From NCBI GenBank assembly GCA_017995975.1, contig JAGOHU010000003.1, forward strand, positions 1 through 38,430: a stretch of DNA of 38,430 nt, given 5' to 3'. Below the pieces are notes generated by a model. It was not told the origin of the DNA, did no database searches, and saw only the letters and a list, made by a program, of their open reading frames with translations. Source of the stretch: Negativicutes bacterium (GTDB lineage Bacteria; Bacillota; Negativicutes; JAGOZY01). Shown here one piece after another: positions 9,264 through 18,525 of this stretch (position 1 is its first letter; each line of letters opens with the position of its first letter). A program made the translations under genes and the position numbers.

Positions 9264-10042
9264 TTGGAAGAAAAAGGATTAAGCCTAGTCGCAGCGTCAG
9301 CCACAAAAAAAGTGGCCTATTCAAAAAATATCCCTCAGTACTTCATCTACTCTGCCATGGCTGGAGCTTGCTGCGCTTTAGGGATGGCCTTGGCCTATAG
9401 CGTCGGCTCCTCATTTTATTTTAATAGCCCAACTGCCGGAATGTCTTCCCTTATCATGGGCATCACTTTTGCTCTTTCCTTTACTCTTATCGTTTTTTCT
9501 GGTGCCGAGCTTTTTACAGGCAATATGATGACCATGACCATCGGAGCTCTCACTCGTTCGATTACCCTAAAACAGGCTCTCACTCTTTTAATATTTTGCT
9601 ATTTCGCAAATATTTGCGGAGCGATTGTCTTCGGCTGGCTCTTCGGGGCCACCGGGTTATTAGACGGAAAAGTCGGCCAATTTCTGGTTGCATCTTGTGA
9701 AAAAAAGATGGCCCTACCTTTCAACCAAGCCCTTACGAGAGGAATTTTATGTAATATGCTGATCTGCATGGGCACCTGGGCCACGATAAAATTAAAATCC
9801 GAAACGGCTCAGATGATTGTTTTGGTTTGGGTTGTACTCGGCTTCGTAGCCACTGGTTACGAGCATAGTATCGCCAATACAGCACTTTTTACAATGGCTT
9901 TTTTAGCTCCCCAGACAACCGTGGAATTTCCTTAGCTGGAGCCTTTTCCAATCTACTCCCGGTGACCCTTGGAAATATCATCGGCGGTTCCTTATTTGTC
10001 GGTTTCGTCTACTGGTATTCCGGCCGATCTCTAAAGTCATAA
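9264..10042 (+). pseudogene. Formate/nitrite/hydrosulfide channel (FNT family), one-base frameshift
   Basis: An FNT-family membrane channel (expected about 258 residues, six membrane helices). The family motif GAELFTGNMM and the GYEHSIAN segment are present. The frame stops at a TAG at 9933-9935, but the missing last helix is plainly encoded one frame back, as GISLAGAFSNLLPVTLGNIIGG through YWYSGRSLKS, ending with TAA at 10040-10042. The switch falls after a run of six T (GGCTTTTTTAGC, 9899-9904): one extra T joins the frames as MAFFSSPDNRGIS. It is either a true mutation, a sequencing error in the run, or slippage (T TTT TTA is a possible slippery heptamer). TTG at 9264 is the likely start, five bases after GGAGG. 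In this operon it may release formate or sulfide; that is inference. Confidence 0.85.
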
Positions 10043-10108
10043 CAATAAATCTATTTATTAGTGCCTTTTCACTTTTTAAGCAATAAAAGAAAGAAGGGAA
10101 GTAAAAAA

Positions 10109-11302
10109 ATGATCAAAGAAAAAATTTGGGTAGCCACAGACAAGTATTTTGACGCTATTGTACAGACCGCAAGTGAAATGATTCAAATTCCGAGTAAATC
10201 TGGTGAAGAAAAAGCAATGGCTGATTACACCATTCAAAAGATGAAAGACCTAGGCTACGATGAAGTTACTGTGGATGACTATGGCAATGTAATCGGTCTC
10301 ATGAAAGGCCAAGGCGGCGGAAAGTCACTGATGTTCAATTGTCACCTTGATATCGTCGATGAAGGTCCCCATGAAAACTGGAAATACCCTCCTTTTAGTG
10401 GTGCTATCGCCGAAGGAGCCATTTGGGGTCGTGGAGCTAGCGATACAAAAGGAACTTTCGCGATCCATCTCTATCTTCCTCATATTTTGAAGCAAGAAGG
10501 TCTGATGACCAAAGGCGATATCTATGTAGTCGGAGTAGTCCATGAAGAAGACGCAGGCTTTGGGTCAATGATGATGGCTGAATATGGCTTCCACACAGAT
10601 TATGCTGTTGTTGGTGAAGCCAGTGAAAATGACCTGGCAATCGCTTGCCGCGGTCGAGTTGGGATTGAAGTCACAATTTCCGGAAAATCTTGTCACGCAA
10701 GTGTTCCTCATGAAGGAGTCAATCCTTTCTCCTTTTTAGGTGGATTTTTATTAGGCCTCAATGATTATAAAGTAAGCAAAAACCCAAAATATGGTCAATC
10801 CCTCATCTCAGCAACCCGAATTTCCTCTTCCGAGCCTGGCACCAATGTAGTTCCAAATTCCATTCGAGTAAGCTTGGATTATCGAAGCGTCCCTGGCGAA
10901 ACAAACGACCAAGTCATTGCTCAGCTAAATGAAATCGCTGCTCGTTGTGCAGTCCCCGGAATTACAGTAGAGATTCAGCCAGCCTATATCCCAATTTCTT
11001 GCTATACCGGTGCTACTGGAAACGGAATCATGGGCGAACCTCCTTATAGTATTGACGAAGATAGCGAAACTGTAACCGTTGCAAAAGCTGCTCTCGAAAA
11101 TGTTTTTGGTCGTACTATCAAGACCAAGCCTTGGGCTTTTGCAACTGACAGTGGTCATTTTTCTCAGCTCGGTATTCATGTTCTTGGTTTTTCTCCTGCA
11201 GAAATAAAAAAATGCCACACCGTAGGTGACAACATTCAGCTAGATATGCTCAAAGAAGGCATCGCTGGCAATCTGGCTTTAGCCAAAGCACTCTGCGACT
11301 AA
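10109..11302 (+). CDS. M20-family metallohydrolase (YgeY-like peptidase/deacylase)
   Basis: A 397-residue zinc hydrolase of the M20/ArgE/DapE family. Metal and catalytic residues are visible: H79 and D81 in NCHLDIV, D112 in GASDTKG, E146 and E147 in VVHEEDAG, E170 in VGEASEND, and a late HTVGDN motif. The dimerisation lid runs from about 180 to 290. It most resembles the YgeY group, hydrolases linked to purine and selenium catabolism in enterobacteria, but in this operon an N-acyl amino acid or dipeptide is as likely. ATG at 10109 follows GAAGGGAAG and is preferred to an earlier in-frame start. It lies between the FNT channel and the carrier, all on the + strand. Confidence 0.85.
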   Translation: MIKEKIWVATDKYFDAIVQTASEMIQIPSKSGEEKAMADYTIQKMKDLGYDEVTVDDYGNVIGLMKGQGGGKSLMFNCHLDIVDEGPHENWKYPPFSGAIAEGAIWGRGASDTKGTFAIHLYLPHILKQEGLMTKGDIYVVGVVHEEDAGFGSMMMAEYGFHTDYAVVGEASENDLAIACRGRVGIEVTISGKSCHASVPHEGVNPFSFLGGFLLGLNDYKVSKNPKYGQSLISATRISSSEPGTNVVPNSIRVSLDYRSVPGETNDQVIAQLNEIAARCAVPGITVEIQPAYIPISCYTGATGNGIMGEPPYSIDEDSETVTVAKAALENVFGRTIKTKPWAFATDSGHFSQLGIHVLGFSPAEIKKCHTVGDNIQLDMLKEGIAGNLALAKALCD

Positions 11303-11347
11303 CCAATCGAAATTAAATCAGTATTTATTTCTAGAGGAGGACATAAA

Positions 11348-12745
11348 ATGACCAAAAAAGCTGCTGAAAAAAAACCACTTGTCATTAATCCCTACGTATT
11401 GCTCTTCTTTATTATTGTCGCTTGTGCCATTGCGGCCTACCTTGTGGAGCCAGGTGCCTATGATCGGGTCGTATCAAATGGCCGTAGCTATGTTGTCCCT
11501 GGTACCTACCATGCAATTGAACGGCCTGCTATGTCATTTTTTGACATCTTCCGTGCTGTGCCAAATGGTTTGATCAACTCGGCAAGCATTGTTTTTCTAG
11601 TGTTGCTAGTAGGTGGATCGATTGAAGTTTACAACCAAACTGGCGCCATCCCGATGGGAATCACTCGATTAGTTAGCTTAGCTGGCCAAAAAGGTGGCAC
11701 CCTAGTCATCATCATTCTCTTCTGGATTTTCGCCATATTAGGTGGCTTTTTAGGCTGGATTGAAGCCTCAATTCCTTTCGTACCTCTCGTAATTCCAATC
11801 ATCTTAGCTCTCGGTTTTGATGCGATCACTGCGGTAGGAGTTGTCATTCTCGGTAGCATGGTTGGCTTTGCAATTGGGCCCACCAATATGTACACCATTG
11901 GAATCGCTCACCAAATTGCAGAGCTTCCTATGTTTTCAGGCTTTGGACTGCGTCTCATTGCCTATCTGGTCTACTGTAGCATTGCCCTTATATACTTGCT
12001 TATTTATGCAAAGCGAGTCAAAAAAGACCCAAGCCGTTCGCTAGTTGCAGATATCGATGTTTCTGATATCAAATTGGACTACACAACCGACAAAGATAAA
12101 AAGCTCAGCCTTTCCCAAATTCTCTCACTTCTCTTGCTGTGCGGAACCTTTGTTTTGGTAGTTTATGGAATGATGAAGCTCAAGTGGAATATCAATGATA
12201 TGTCTGCCGCATTTTTAGCCACCGGCATTGCAGCTGGTATACTGGGCCGGATGTCTTCTGCTGACATTGCTACTGCCTTTGTAACTGGCGCCAAAGGCTC
12301 TCTCGGAGGAGCTATGATTGTTGGGGTAGCCCGTGGGGTAGAGTGGATTCTGACAAAAGGCGGACTGCTAGATCCTTTGATCAATAGTCTTTCTGGCTAT
12401 CTAAGTGATCTACCTGTGCTAAGCTCTGCAGTCGGTATTTTTGTCATCGTAGTCCTTTTGACTGGACTAGTCGCTTCTGGAAGTGGCAAAGCTGTCGCTT
12501 TGATGCCAATTATTATTCCTCTTGCCGATTTGGTCGGACTCTCTCGCCAAACCGCTACCTTAGCTTATCAATTTGGTGATGGGGTCTCCCATATGGCCTA
12601 CTTCACCTATGGAACGCTACTCATCTTCCTTTCCTATGGGAAAGTCCCCTATACTAAATGGATGCAATTCATTTGGCCACTCTTACTCATCTTCTTTGTA
12701 CTCGCAATCCTTTTCTTATATATTGCGATCTCAATTAATTATTAA
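11348..12745 (+). CDS. YfcC-type C4-dicarboxylate/amino-acid carrier
   Basis: A 465-residue integral membrane protein of the YfcC/ArgE-associated DcuC-like carrier family, with about 12 hydrophobic helices and two internally related halves, each with a glycine-rich re-entrant segment (VILGSMVGFAIGPTNMYTIG near 165-184 and LLTGLVASGSGKAVALMPI near 376-394). Family members take up C4-dicarboxylates, amino acids or small peptides with protons or sodium. It follows the M20 hydrolase by 45 bases with a strong GAGGAGG site, and a terminator closes the operon, so it probably imports the substrate that the hydrolase and lyase break down. The exact cargo cannot be read from the sequence. Confidence 0.85.
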   Translation: MTKKAAEKKPLVINPYVLLFFIIVACAIAAYLVEPGAYDRVVSNGRSYVVPGTYHAIERPAMSFFDIFRAVPNGLINSASIVFLVLLVGGSIEVYNQTGAIPMGITRLVSLAGQKGGTLVIIILFWIFAILGGFLGWIEASIPFVPLVIPIILALGFDAITAVGVVILGSMVGFAIGPTNMYTIGIAHQIAELPMFSGFGLRLIAYLVYCSIALIYLLIYAKRVKKDPSRSLVADIDVSDIKLDYTTDKDKKLSLSQILSLLLLCGTFVLVVYGMMKLKWNINDMSAAFLATGIAAGILGRMSSADIATAFVTGAKGSLGGAMIVGVARGVEWILTKGGLLDPLINSLSGYLSDLPVLSSAVGIFVIVVLLTGLVASGSGKAVALMPIIIPLADLVGLSRQTATLAYQFGDGVSHMAYFTYGTLLIFLSYGKVPYTKWMQFIWPLLLIFFVLAILFLYIAISINY

Positions 12746-12757
12746 TCCCAAACAAAC

Positions 12758-12804
12758 AAAAAGGCTTCTTCTAACAACATCAGGTTGCTAGAAGAAGCCT
12801 TTTT
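12758..12804 (+). terminator. Strong intrinsic terminator of the lyase-carrier operon
   Basis: AAAAAGGCTTCTTCTA pairs with TAGAAGAAGCCTTTTT around a 15-base loop. The A-run on one side and T-run on the other let it work in both directions, ending this operon and the facing alcohol dehydrogenase transcript. Confidence 0.92.
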
Positions 12805-12861
12805 CAGTACACAATAACCTACTTAGCAGCCAATCAGATCCCCATCCATTTCAAAAAATTC

Positions 12862-14040
12862 TTAATGACTCGGGTGAGAAGAATAAGCCATTTCCAAAAT
12901 AGCTAAAATATCTGTTTCATTTACTTTACGGATATTATTTTGCACATTCCTTTGCTTGGAAGCCAGATGAGCAATTTTTGGCAAATCTGCTTTCGGTATA
13001 CCTAGCTCTTCAAGAGTAGCAGGGATACCCAAGTCACCCCGAAGCATTTCCACTGCCTCGACTGCTGCATAGGAAGCCTCCAAGACAGTTAATTGATCGA
13101 TTGGCTCTCCCATGGCTTTGGCTATACGAGCAAATCGAGCAGGTTCAGCAATTCGGCTATATTCCATCACATAAGGAAGCATAACCGCATTAGCTACCCC
13201 ATGGGGCACTCCATATTGGCCACCGAGAATATGAGCCACTCCATGGACCGCTCCGGTTCCAGGGCCTAAGAAGCCAATTCCGGCCAACATACTTGCAATC
13301 AACATCTCTCCTCGGGCTTCCACATTGCCACTATGACCAACTGCTGGGCGGAGCCATTGAGATATCCGAGTGATCGCCTCTAAAGCAGCTGCATCACTGA
13401 TAGGGTTCCGATTAATTGAAAGAAACCCTTCGATTGCATGAGTCAACGCATCCATTCCAGTGGCCGCAGCAATTGCTGGTGGCATTGTTAATTGAGGTTC
13501 TGGGTCAAGAAACGCAATTTGAGGACAAAGCAGATAATGGCTGATGCTCAGCTTCTCCCCTGCATCTCCATCTTTCGCCACCGCCGCTCTTGATACTTCA
13601 CTCGCAGTTCCAGCTGTAGTGGGTAAGAAAAACATAGGACAAGCATTTTTGGTAGGCACTTTTGTACCTCTCACATAGTCTGTGATCACTCCACCACTAC
13701 CTAAAATTATATTAATAAATTTAGCTGCATCCATGGGGCTACCACCACCAAATGCAAAAACCAAATCTGGATTAAAGTCTTGTGCCAAAGCAACACCCTT
13801 TGTGATGGTCTCAAAGCTCGGATCTTGTTCTACCTCTGAGAACCACAGCACCTCCATCGAAGCAGCCGCAAAATCATCTAGGATTTCTTTTAAATAAGGC
13901 GACGTTTTGGTCGAACCGCTGCCAGTCACCACAAATACTTTTTTTACTCCGATCACTGTAGCTTCTTTCACCACATCTCTTCGGACTCCGATCCCACTCA
14001 CTACTCGTGTAGGAAACATAAATTGAAAATCCAACTTCAT
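12862..14040 (-). CDS. Iron-containing (group III) alcohol dehydrogenase
   Basis: A 392-residue NAD(P)H-dependent oxidoreductase that interconverts alcohols and aldehydes or ketones. The NAD-binding GGGSPMDAAK is at 98-107. The four metal ligands are in place: D197 and H201 (GMDALTHAIEG), H266 (AVHGVAH) and H280 (GVPHGVAN). The family includes butanol, 1,3-propanediol, lactaldehyde and ethanol dehydrogenases; the substrate is not decided. It lies 27 bases after the HAD phosphatase gene on the same strand, so the two probably share a transcript that starts near the divergent TetR regulator. Confidence 0.92.
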   Translation of the reverse strand: MKLDFQFMFPTRVVSGIGVRRDVVKEATVIGVKKVFVVTGSGSTKTSPYLKEILDDFAAASMEVLWFSEVEQDPSFETITKGVALAQDFNPDLVFAFGGGSPMDAAKFINIILGSGGVITDYVRGTKVPTKNACPMFFLPTTAGTASEVSRAAVAKDGDAGEKLSISHYLLCPQIAFLDPEPQLTMPPAIAAATGMDALTHAIEGFLSINRNPISDAAALEAITRISQWLRPAVGHSGNVEARGEMLIASMLAGIGFLGPGTGAVHGVAHILGGQYGVPHGVANAVMLPYVMEYSRIAEPARFARIAKAMGEPIDQLTVLEASYAAVEAVEMLRGDLGIPATLEELGIPKADLPKIAHLASKQRNVQNNIRKVNETDILAILEMAYSSHPSH

Positions 14041-14067
14041 CTTCTACCATCCTTCCACCCTACTAGT

Positions 14068-14694
14068 CTATTCATCTATGCTAAGTAATCTCCCCTTAAA
14101 GGTCTTTACGTCAGCCCAATCCAATAATTCTTTATCTCCTTGACTATCTCCATACGCATAGGTTTTATCAGGATTTCTTTCAGCCAACCACTCGGTTACT
14201 GCATCGAGTTTCTCCTGCCCAAAGCCATTATTACCACAAATTCGGCCAGTAATTCGCTCTTCTCCATCAACTTCAAGCTGGGCACCGCAAACTCCATCAA
14301 AATGATTTATCTCTGCCCAAGGCTTCAGATAAACCAATAGAGAAGCGCTCGCCAAAAGTAAAATGTGGCTTTCCTTTACATGCTCATCAATTTTCGCCAT
14401 CATCTTTGGCTTTTCCTTGGTGTGCAAAAAACTTTCCGCATAGGATTCACCCAGCTCTCTAATATCCCGAGCTGGCTTCCCTTTTAAAAAATAGCCAATC
14501 ACTTTTTCTTTTATCCTTCGATTATCAATGACCCCAAAAGCATAGCTTCCGAGCCAAGGTAAAAGAAAGAGCATCCCGCAGTAATACTTCCAACCACCGA
14601 CTACATAGCGCATAAAAGGCAGAAAAGAATCACCTGAAATAATGGTCCCATCAAAATCAAAAACAGCAACTGGAGTTCTCCCATTATTTTTCAT
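14068..14694 (-). CDS. HAD-superfamily subfamily IB phosphatase
   Basis: A 208-residue phosphatase of the HAD-IB type (SerB/PgpC-like). Motif I is FDFDGT with nucleophile D13 and acid/base D15; motif III/IV is YGDSQGDKELL near the end. A hydrophobic stretch at about 30-60 (WKYYCGMLFLLPWLGSYAF) is common in the PgpC-like branch that acts on phosphatidylglycerophosphate, so a membrane-linked lipid phosphate is possible; a soluble phosphate ester is equally open. The ATG at 14694 sits five bases after GGGAGG and is better than an upstream frame extension. It precedes the alcohol dehydrogenase and faces the TetR gene. Confidence 0.8.
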   Translation of the reverse strand: MKNNGRTPVAVFDFDGTIISGDSFLPFMRYVVGGWKYYCGMLFLLPWLGSYAFGVIDNRRIKEKVIGYFLKGKPARDIRELGESYAESFLHTKEKPKMMAKIDEHVKESHILLLASASLLVYLKPWAEINHFDGVCGAQLEVDGEERITGRICGNNGFGQEKLDAVTEWLAERNPDKTYAYGDSQGDKELLDWADVKTFKGRLLSIDE

Positions 14695-14892
14695 TTCATC
14701 CTCCCTTTCCGATACACCTATCAAATTAAGCTCATCTTTCAGTAGTTCGGCAAAAAAGCTCTATTTCCTACTATATCATTTGATTTTTGTTATCCACTTT
14801 ACTATTATACCTCAATTGACCTTTCTTTTTTGATTATCTTCGTGTACACTCATCCTATAGATACCTTTTTGGTTTTCGAGGAGGACAATAAG

Positions 14893-15444
14893 ATGGATGA
14901 AATTATTCTCACAACCTATCGGGAGTTAAATTACAAAGGAATCAAGTTCACAATGGACGATATTGCTGCTCAATTAGGAATGAGCAAAAAAACAATCTAT
15001 AAAATGTTTGCAAGTAAAAACGATTTAGTTCTTACTGTAGTGAATGCTTGGATTGCTTGTGCTGAAGAAGAAGAAAATAAAATACTGGCAGAAGGTATCC
15101 CCCTCCAGCAAAAAATTGCCAACTTTCTCTTTTTGGATGTGCCAGGGTTCGAATATCCGACCCTGCTTTTTTTTCGTGATATTACCCGACATCTACCTGA
15201 AGTAGAAAAAAGCCTTCATAATTTTTCTGAAAGACGAGATAAACTTCTAGTCAATCTTTTAGACGAATCAATTGAAAAAAAAATTATCCGACCAATTTCA
15301 ACAAAGTATACTGCGGATCTTCTCCACAATCTGTATATCGTAGCTATCGAAAGAGAAGTTCCAGCTCGCCACAATATGACTCTTGAAGAATCAATTCGGG
15401 CTGGAATTGAATTAATCATGCACGGAATTTTAATTAAAGAGTAA
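14893..15444 (+). CDS. TetR/AcrR-family regulator
   Basis: A 183-residue regulator with an N-terminal TetR helix-turn-helix (residues about 15-45: DDIAAQLGMSKKTIYKMF) and a helical ligand domain. The ATG at 14893 has GAGGAGG seven bases upstream; the frame is open further upstream but lacks a site there. It is divergent from the HAD phosphatase/alcohol dehydrogenase pair across about 200 bases and probably represses that pair and itself. A bidirectional terminator follows directly. The ligand is unknown. Confidence 0.85.
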   Translation: MDEIILTTYRELNYKGIKFTMDDIAAQLGMSKKTIYKMFASKNDLVLTVVNAWIACAEEEENKILAEGIPLQQKIANFLFLDVPGFEYPTLLFFRDITRHLPEVEKSLHNFSERRDKLLVNLLDESIEKKIIRPISTKYTADLLHNLYIVAIEREVPARHNMTLEESIRAGIELIMHGILIKE

Positions 15445-15445
15445 A

Positions 15446-15477
15446 CAAAAATCCCGCTTCATCAGCGGGATTTTTTG
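15446..15477. terminator. Bidirectional terminator between tetR-type gene and metQ
   Basis: AAAAATCCCGC and GCGGGATTTTTT flank a 7-base loop (TTCATCA). With an A-run before and a T-run after, it can end the TetR transcript on the + strand and the metNIQ transcript on the minus strand. Confidence 0.9.
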
Positions 15478-15618
15478 TTGTCATTTTGCATCAATTAGTA
15501 TCCTTTTTGTTGTTGCAAAAAATACACTGATTCTTAAAGCTAACTAAAGCAAGGATCAATTTGTTGCATTTTGGTTACAATGCCTTTTTCAACAGTCTAT
15601 CTTAAAACTACCTGCTTT

Positions 15619-16434
15619 TTACCAAGCTGGTAGAATACTGCCAGAAAAAGTGTCTAGAATGAATTTCTTTGTAGCTTCAGATTGATAAATTCCTACAAAT
15701 TTTTTCAGCACTGGATTGTCCTTGTCTTTTTCTTGCACTACAATCACATTCGCATAAGGAGATTCATTTTTTTCTACTGCCAAGGATCCTTTTTGTGGAT
15801 TCAGTCCAGCTGGCAAAGCGTAATTACTATTAATAATTGCTGCATCCAAGTCCTTCAATGATTGAGGAATTTGAGCTGCATCCAATTCTTTAAATTTGAA
15901 ATTTTTAGGATTTTCTACGATATCCTTTGGAGTGGCTTTCAGATTCTTGCTGTCTTTTAATTTAATCAGTCCCAAAGACTCGGCCAACAAAAGTGCTCGC
16001 CCTTCATTGCTCGGATCATTTGGAATTCCGATGGTAGCTCCTGCAGGAATATCTGCTACTGTCTTCACTTCATCTTTTTTCGAGTAAATCGCCATAGGTA
16101 GTAAAATACTATTTCCTACTGGAACGATCTTCAAGCCCCGATCAGCCACCATATTATCCAAGTAAGGCTTGTGCTGGAATATATTGATATCAATTTCTCC
16201 TTGGCTCAAAGCCACATTTGGCTGTACATAATCGGAAAATTCTACAATACGGACTTTTAGTCCCTCTTTTTCAGCTCTCTTTTTCACATCTTCTACTACT
16301 TGTGCATGAGGACCTGGAGTCACGCCAATCCGAATTTCTTTATCTATTGAAATTCCTGATTTTGTACCTCCGCAACCACCTAAAATTACCCCAACACTAA
16401 CTACTGCAGCAATCAATACAATCCATTTTTTCAT
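15619..16434 (-). CDS. metQ: Methionine ABC transporter substrate-binding lipoprotein
   Basis: A 271-residue NlpA/MetQ-family lipoprotein that binds methionine outside the membrane. It has a signal peptide (residues 1-20) with lipobox LGGC and the lipidated C21. The mature part has the family opening IRIGVTPGPHAQVVEDV and the DINIFQHKPYLDN segment. It is the last gene of metNIQ, 19 bases after metI. Expression is probably set by the upstream SAM-I riboswitch. Family and role are secure; D-methionine or a derivative could also be carried. Confidence 0.95.
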   Translation of the reverse strand: MKKWIVLIAAVVSVGVILGGCGGTKSGISIDKEIRIGVTPGPHAQVVEDVKKRAEKEGLKVRIVEFSDYVQPNVALSQGEIDINIFQHKPYLDNMVADRGLKIVPVGNSILLPMAIYSKKDEVKTVADIPAGATIGIPNDPSNEGRALLLAESLGLIKLKDSKNLKATPKDIVENPKNFKFKELDAAQIPQSLKDLDAAIINSNYALPAGLNPQKGSLAVEKNESPYANVIVVQEKDKDNPVLKKFVGIYQSEATKKFILDTFSGSILPAW

Positions 16435-16453
16435 TTTATATCCACCTTTCTAT

Positions 16454-17140
16454 TTATTGTCCTCTTCGTTTATAAATTCGATTTACCAGATAATCCCCAA
16501 AACTTTGGCACCCTTGAACAATCACTATCAAGATCACCACAGTGACAATCATCACATCTGGGCGAAATCGTTGATAGCCGTAGCGAATAGCCAAGTCTCC
16601 CAACCCACCACCTCCGATGGTGCCAGCCATAGCAGAATAACCGATCAGGCTCACAAACATCAAAGTAATACCTGCTAAAATTCCGGGCAATCCTTCAGGC
16701 AAGAGTACATTTCGGATGATCTGGATCGGCGAAGCACCCATCGACTGAGCTGCCTCGATCACTCCCGAGTCCACCTCGCGCAAAGCATTCTCCACCACTC
16801 GAGCCACAAAAGGCGCAGCCGCCAAAGTCAAAGGTACAATTGCCGCTTCAGTACCGATTGTAGTTCCTACGATGAAACGGGTTAACGGAATAATAGCCAC
16901 CATCAATATAATAAAAGGCACCGAACGCATAGCATTCACAATCATCCCCAACACTTGATTTAGTCTAGGAAATGGCGTCAGATGACCTCGACTCGTCACA
17001 GTCAGAAATATTCCCAAAGGAAGTCCCAAAGCACAAGCCAAAGCTCCAGAAATCACAACCATCACTGCCGTTTCACCTAAAGCAATGGATTGAAGCTCCA
17101 CCATTTCTATCCAATCAATACTCATTATCTCCTGCCACAT
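16454..17140 (-). CDS. metI: Methionine ABC transporter permease
   Basis: A 228-residue membrane permease of the MetI family with five to six helices and the ABC contact loop (EAAQSMGASPIQIIRNVLLPEGLPGI near 155). The ATG at 17140 lies eight bases after GGAGGT; a TTG at 17146 is also in frame but too close to that site. Its 5' end overlaps the last 26 bases of metN in another frame, which implies translational coupling. Confidence 0.95.
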   Translation of the reverse strand: MWQEIMSIDWIEMVELQSIALGETAVMVVISGALACALGLPLGIFLTVTSRGHLTPFPRLNQVLGMIVNAMRSVPFIILMVAIIPLTRFIVGTTIGTEAAIVPLTLAAAPFVARVVENALREVDSGVIEAAQSMGASPIQIIRNVLLPEGLPGILAGITLMFVSLIGYSAMAGTIGGGGLGDLAIRYGYQRFRPDVMIVTVVILIVIVQGCQSFGDYLVNRIYKRRGQ

Positions 17141-18206
17141 AGCCAAGCACCTCCACTTCTAAGCCTTTTCTTCGCACCGCATCCAATCCCTCCTGAATTC
17201 GGCCCTCCTCCGCATCCACCGAAACCACCATCGTCCCCTGAGGCCGACCTTGGATGTGATCAATATTTCCATAGATAATGCTAATATCCCACTGAAATTG
17301 GCGAATTAATGTAGCAATCATTGGTTCTTTTGTCGCCTCTCCCAAGAAGCGAATCCGTAAAAGCATGGAACACCCGGGCTCATAGTCGGGCAAAAATTCT
17401 TGATCTTTCAACGACTCAGGTAGTTCTAAGTTCATAATTGTATTTACAAATTCTCGGGTGGTTGGGTGGCCCGGCTTGGTAAACACATCATAAACATCAC
17501 CTTGCTCGATAATATAGCCATTCTCAATCACTGCCACCTGATGACAAATCTCTTTTACTACCTGCATTTCATGAGTAATTAAAACAATTGTCAAATTTAG
17601 CTTTCGATTAATATCCTGGAGCAATTCCAAAATGGATCGAGTCGTCTGAGGATCAAGTGCCGAAGTAGCCTCATCACAAAGCAACACTCCAGGCCGAGAA
17701 GCCAAAGCTCTTGCGATCCCGACCCGCTGCTTCTGGCCTCCAGAAAGTTGAGCGGGATATTGTTTCGCCTTATCCGAAAGACCTACCAAAGAAAGCATCT
17801 CTACCACTCGCTCTGAAATATCTGCCTTGCTCCAACCTGCAAGCTCCAAAGGAAAAGCAATATTTTCCTCCACGGTCCGAGAGGTTAAAAGATTGAAGTG
17901 CTGGAAGATCATCCCAATTTCTTTACGAGCTTGGCGAAGCTCCTGCTCGTTTAGTTCGGTCATCTCTTTTCCTGCCACTTTGACCTTACCATCAGTCGGT
18001 TTCTCAAGCATATTGATACACCGGATCAAGCTTGATTTACCAGCCCCAGAAAGACCAATAATCCCAAAAATCCTGCCCGCTTCAATTTGCAAACTAACTC
18101 CCTTCAAAGCCTCTACTTCTCCAGACAGGCCTTGGTAGGTCTTCTTCACATTTACAATCTCAATCATCGGTGATTGAATTTGATAAGTATTCATTGATTT
18201 CACCAC
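17115..18206 (-). CDS. metN: Methionine ABC transporter ATP-binding protein
   Basis: A 363-residue ATPase. Walker A is GLSGAGKS (51-58), the signature is LSGGQ (154-158), and Walker B is VLLCDEA with D178 and E179. The C-terminal 80 residues form the NIL domain that binds methionine and inhibits transport when the cell is full. The start ATG at 18206 has only a weak site, and the second ATG (MNTYQIQ, 18194) is possible. It is the first gene of metNIQ, directly after a SAM-I riboswitch and its terminator, so it should be switched off when S-adenosylmethionine is plentiful. Confidence 0.96.
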   Translation of the reverse strand: MVKSMNTYQIQSPMIEIVNVKKTYQGLSGEVEALKGVSLQIEAGRIFGIIGLSGAGKSSLIRCINMLEKPTDGKVKVAGKEMTELNEQELRQARKEIGMIFQHFNLLTSRTVEENIAFPLELAGWSKADISERVVEMLSLVGLSDKAKQYPAQLSGGQKQRVGIARALASRPGVLLCDEATSALDPQTTRSILELLQDINRKLNLTIVLITHEMQVVKEICHQVAVIENGYIIEQGDVYDVFTKPGHPTTREFVNTIMNLELPESLKDQEFLPDYEPGCSMLLRIRFLGEATKEPMIATLIRQFQWDISIIYGNIDHIQGRPQGTMVVSVDAEEGRIQEGLDAVRRKGLEVEVLGYVAGDNEY

Positions 18207-18224
18207 TTTCTTAAAAAATTTCCA

Positions 18225-18254
18225 AGAAAAAAGCCCTTGTCACAGACAAGAGCT
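18225..18254 (-). terminator. Riboswitch-controlled terminator before metN
   Basis: On the minus strand AGCTCTTGTC pairs with GACAAGGGCT (one G-T pair) followed by six T. It lies between the SAM-I aptamer and the metN start, the usual place for the expression platform. The AAGAGC at the aptamer's 5' edge may help form the alternative pairing. Confidence 0.88.
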
Positions 18255-18282
18255 TTCATTATTACTTTCATGAAACACTTCT

Positions 18283-18380
18283 ATCATCTGCCAGGAAAAA
18301 TTCCTGTGGAGTTGGCACCGTTTCCTTTCGGCCGGTTGCCGCAGCTTCATTGGGCCATTCCCTCCGCTGCTCTTGATGAT
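18283..18380 (-). ncRNA. SAM-I (S-box) riboswitch
   Basis: Read on the minus strand the conserved S-box core is plain: GCGGAGGGAATGGCCC, then AATGAAGC, CGGCAACC, and AAGGAAACGGTGCCAA. The outer stem is ATCATC (18375-18380) with GATGAT (18283-18288). It binds S-adenosylmethionine and then favours the terminator at 18225-18254, shutting off metNIQ. This regulator is typical of Bacillota. Confidence 0.95.
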
Positions 18381-18525
18381 GTACGTATGTACAACTATAT
18401 TCAATTTGTATAACCGATTATACTTCTTTCTATTCTCTCTGTCAATCCGAAAATTTTATTATTTTTCTTGATCATAACTTTAGTCTATCTTTAATCTGAT
18501 TCTTCCATTCTATTCTCACTAGGAA

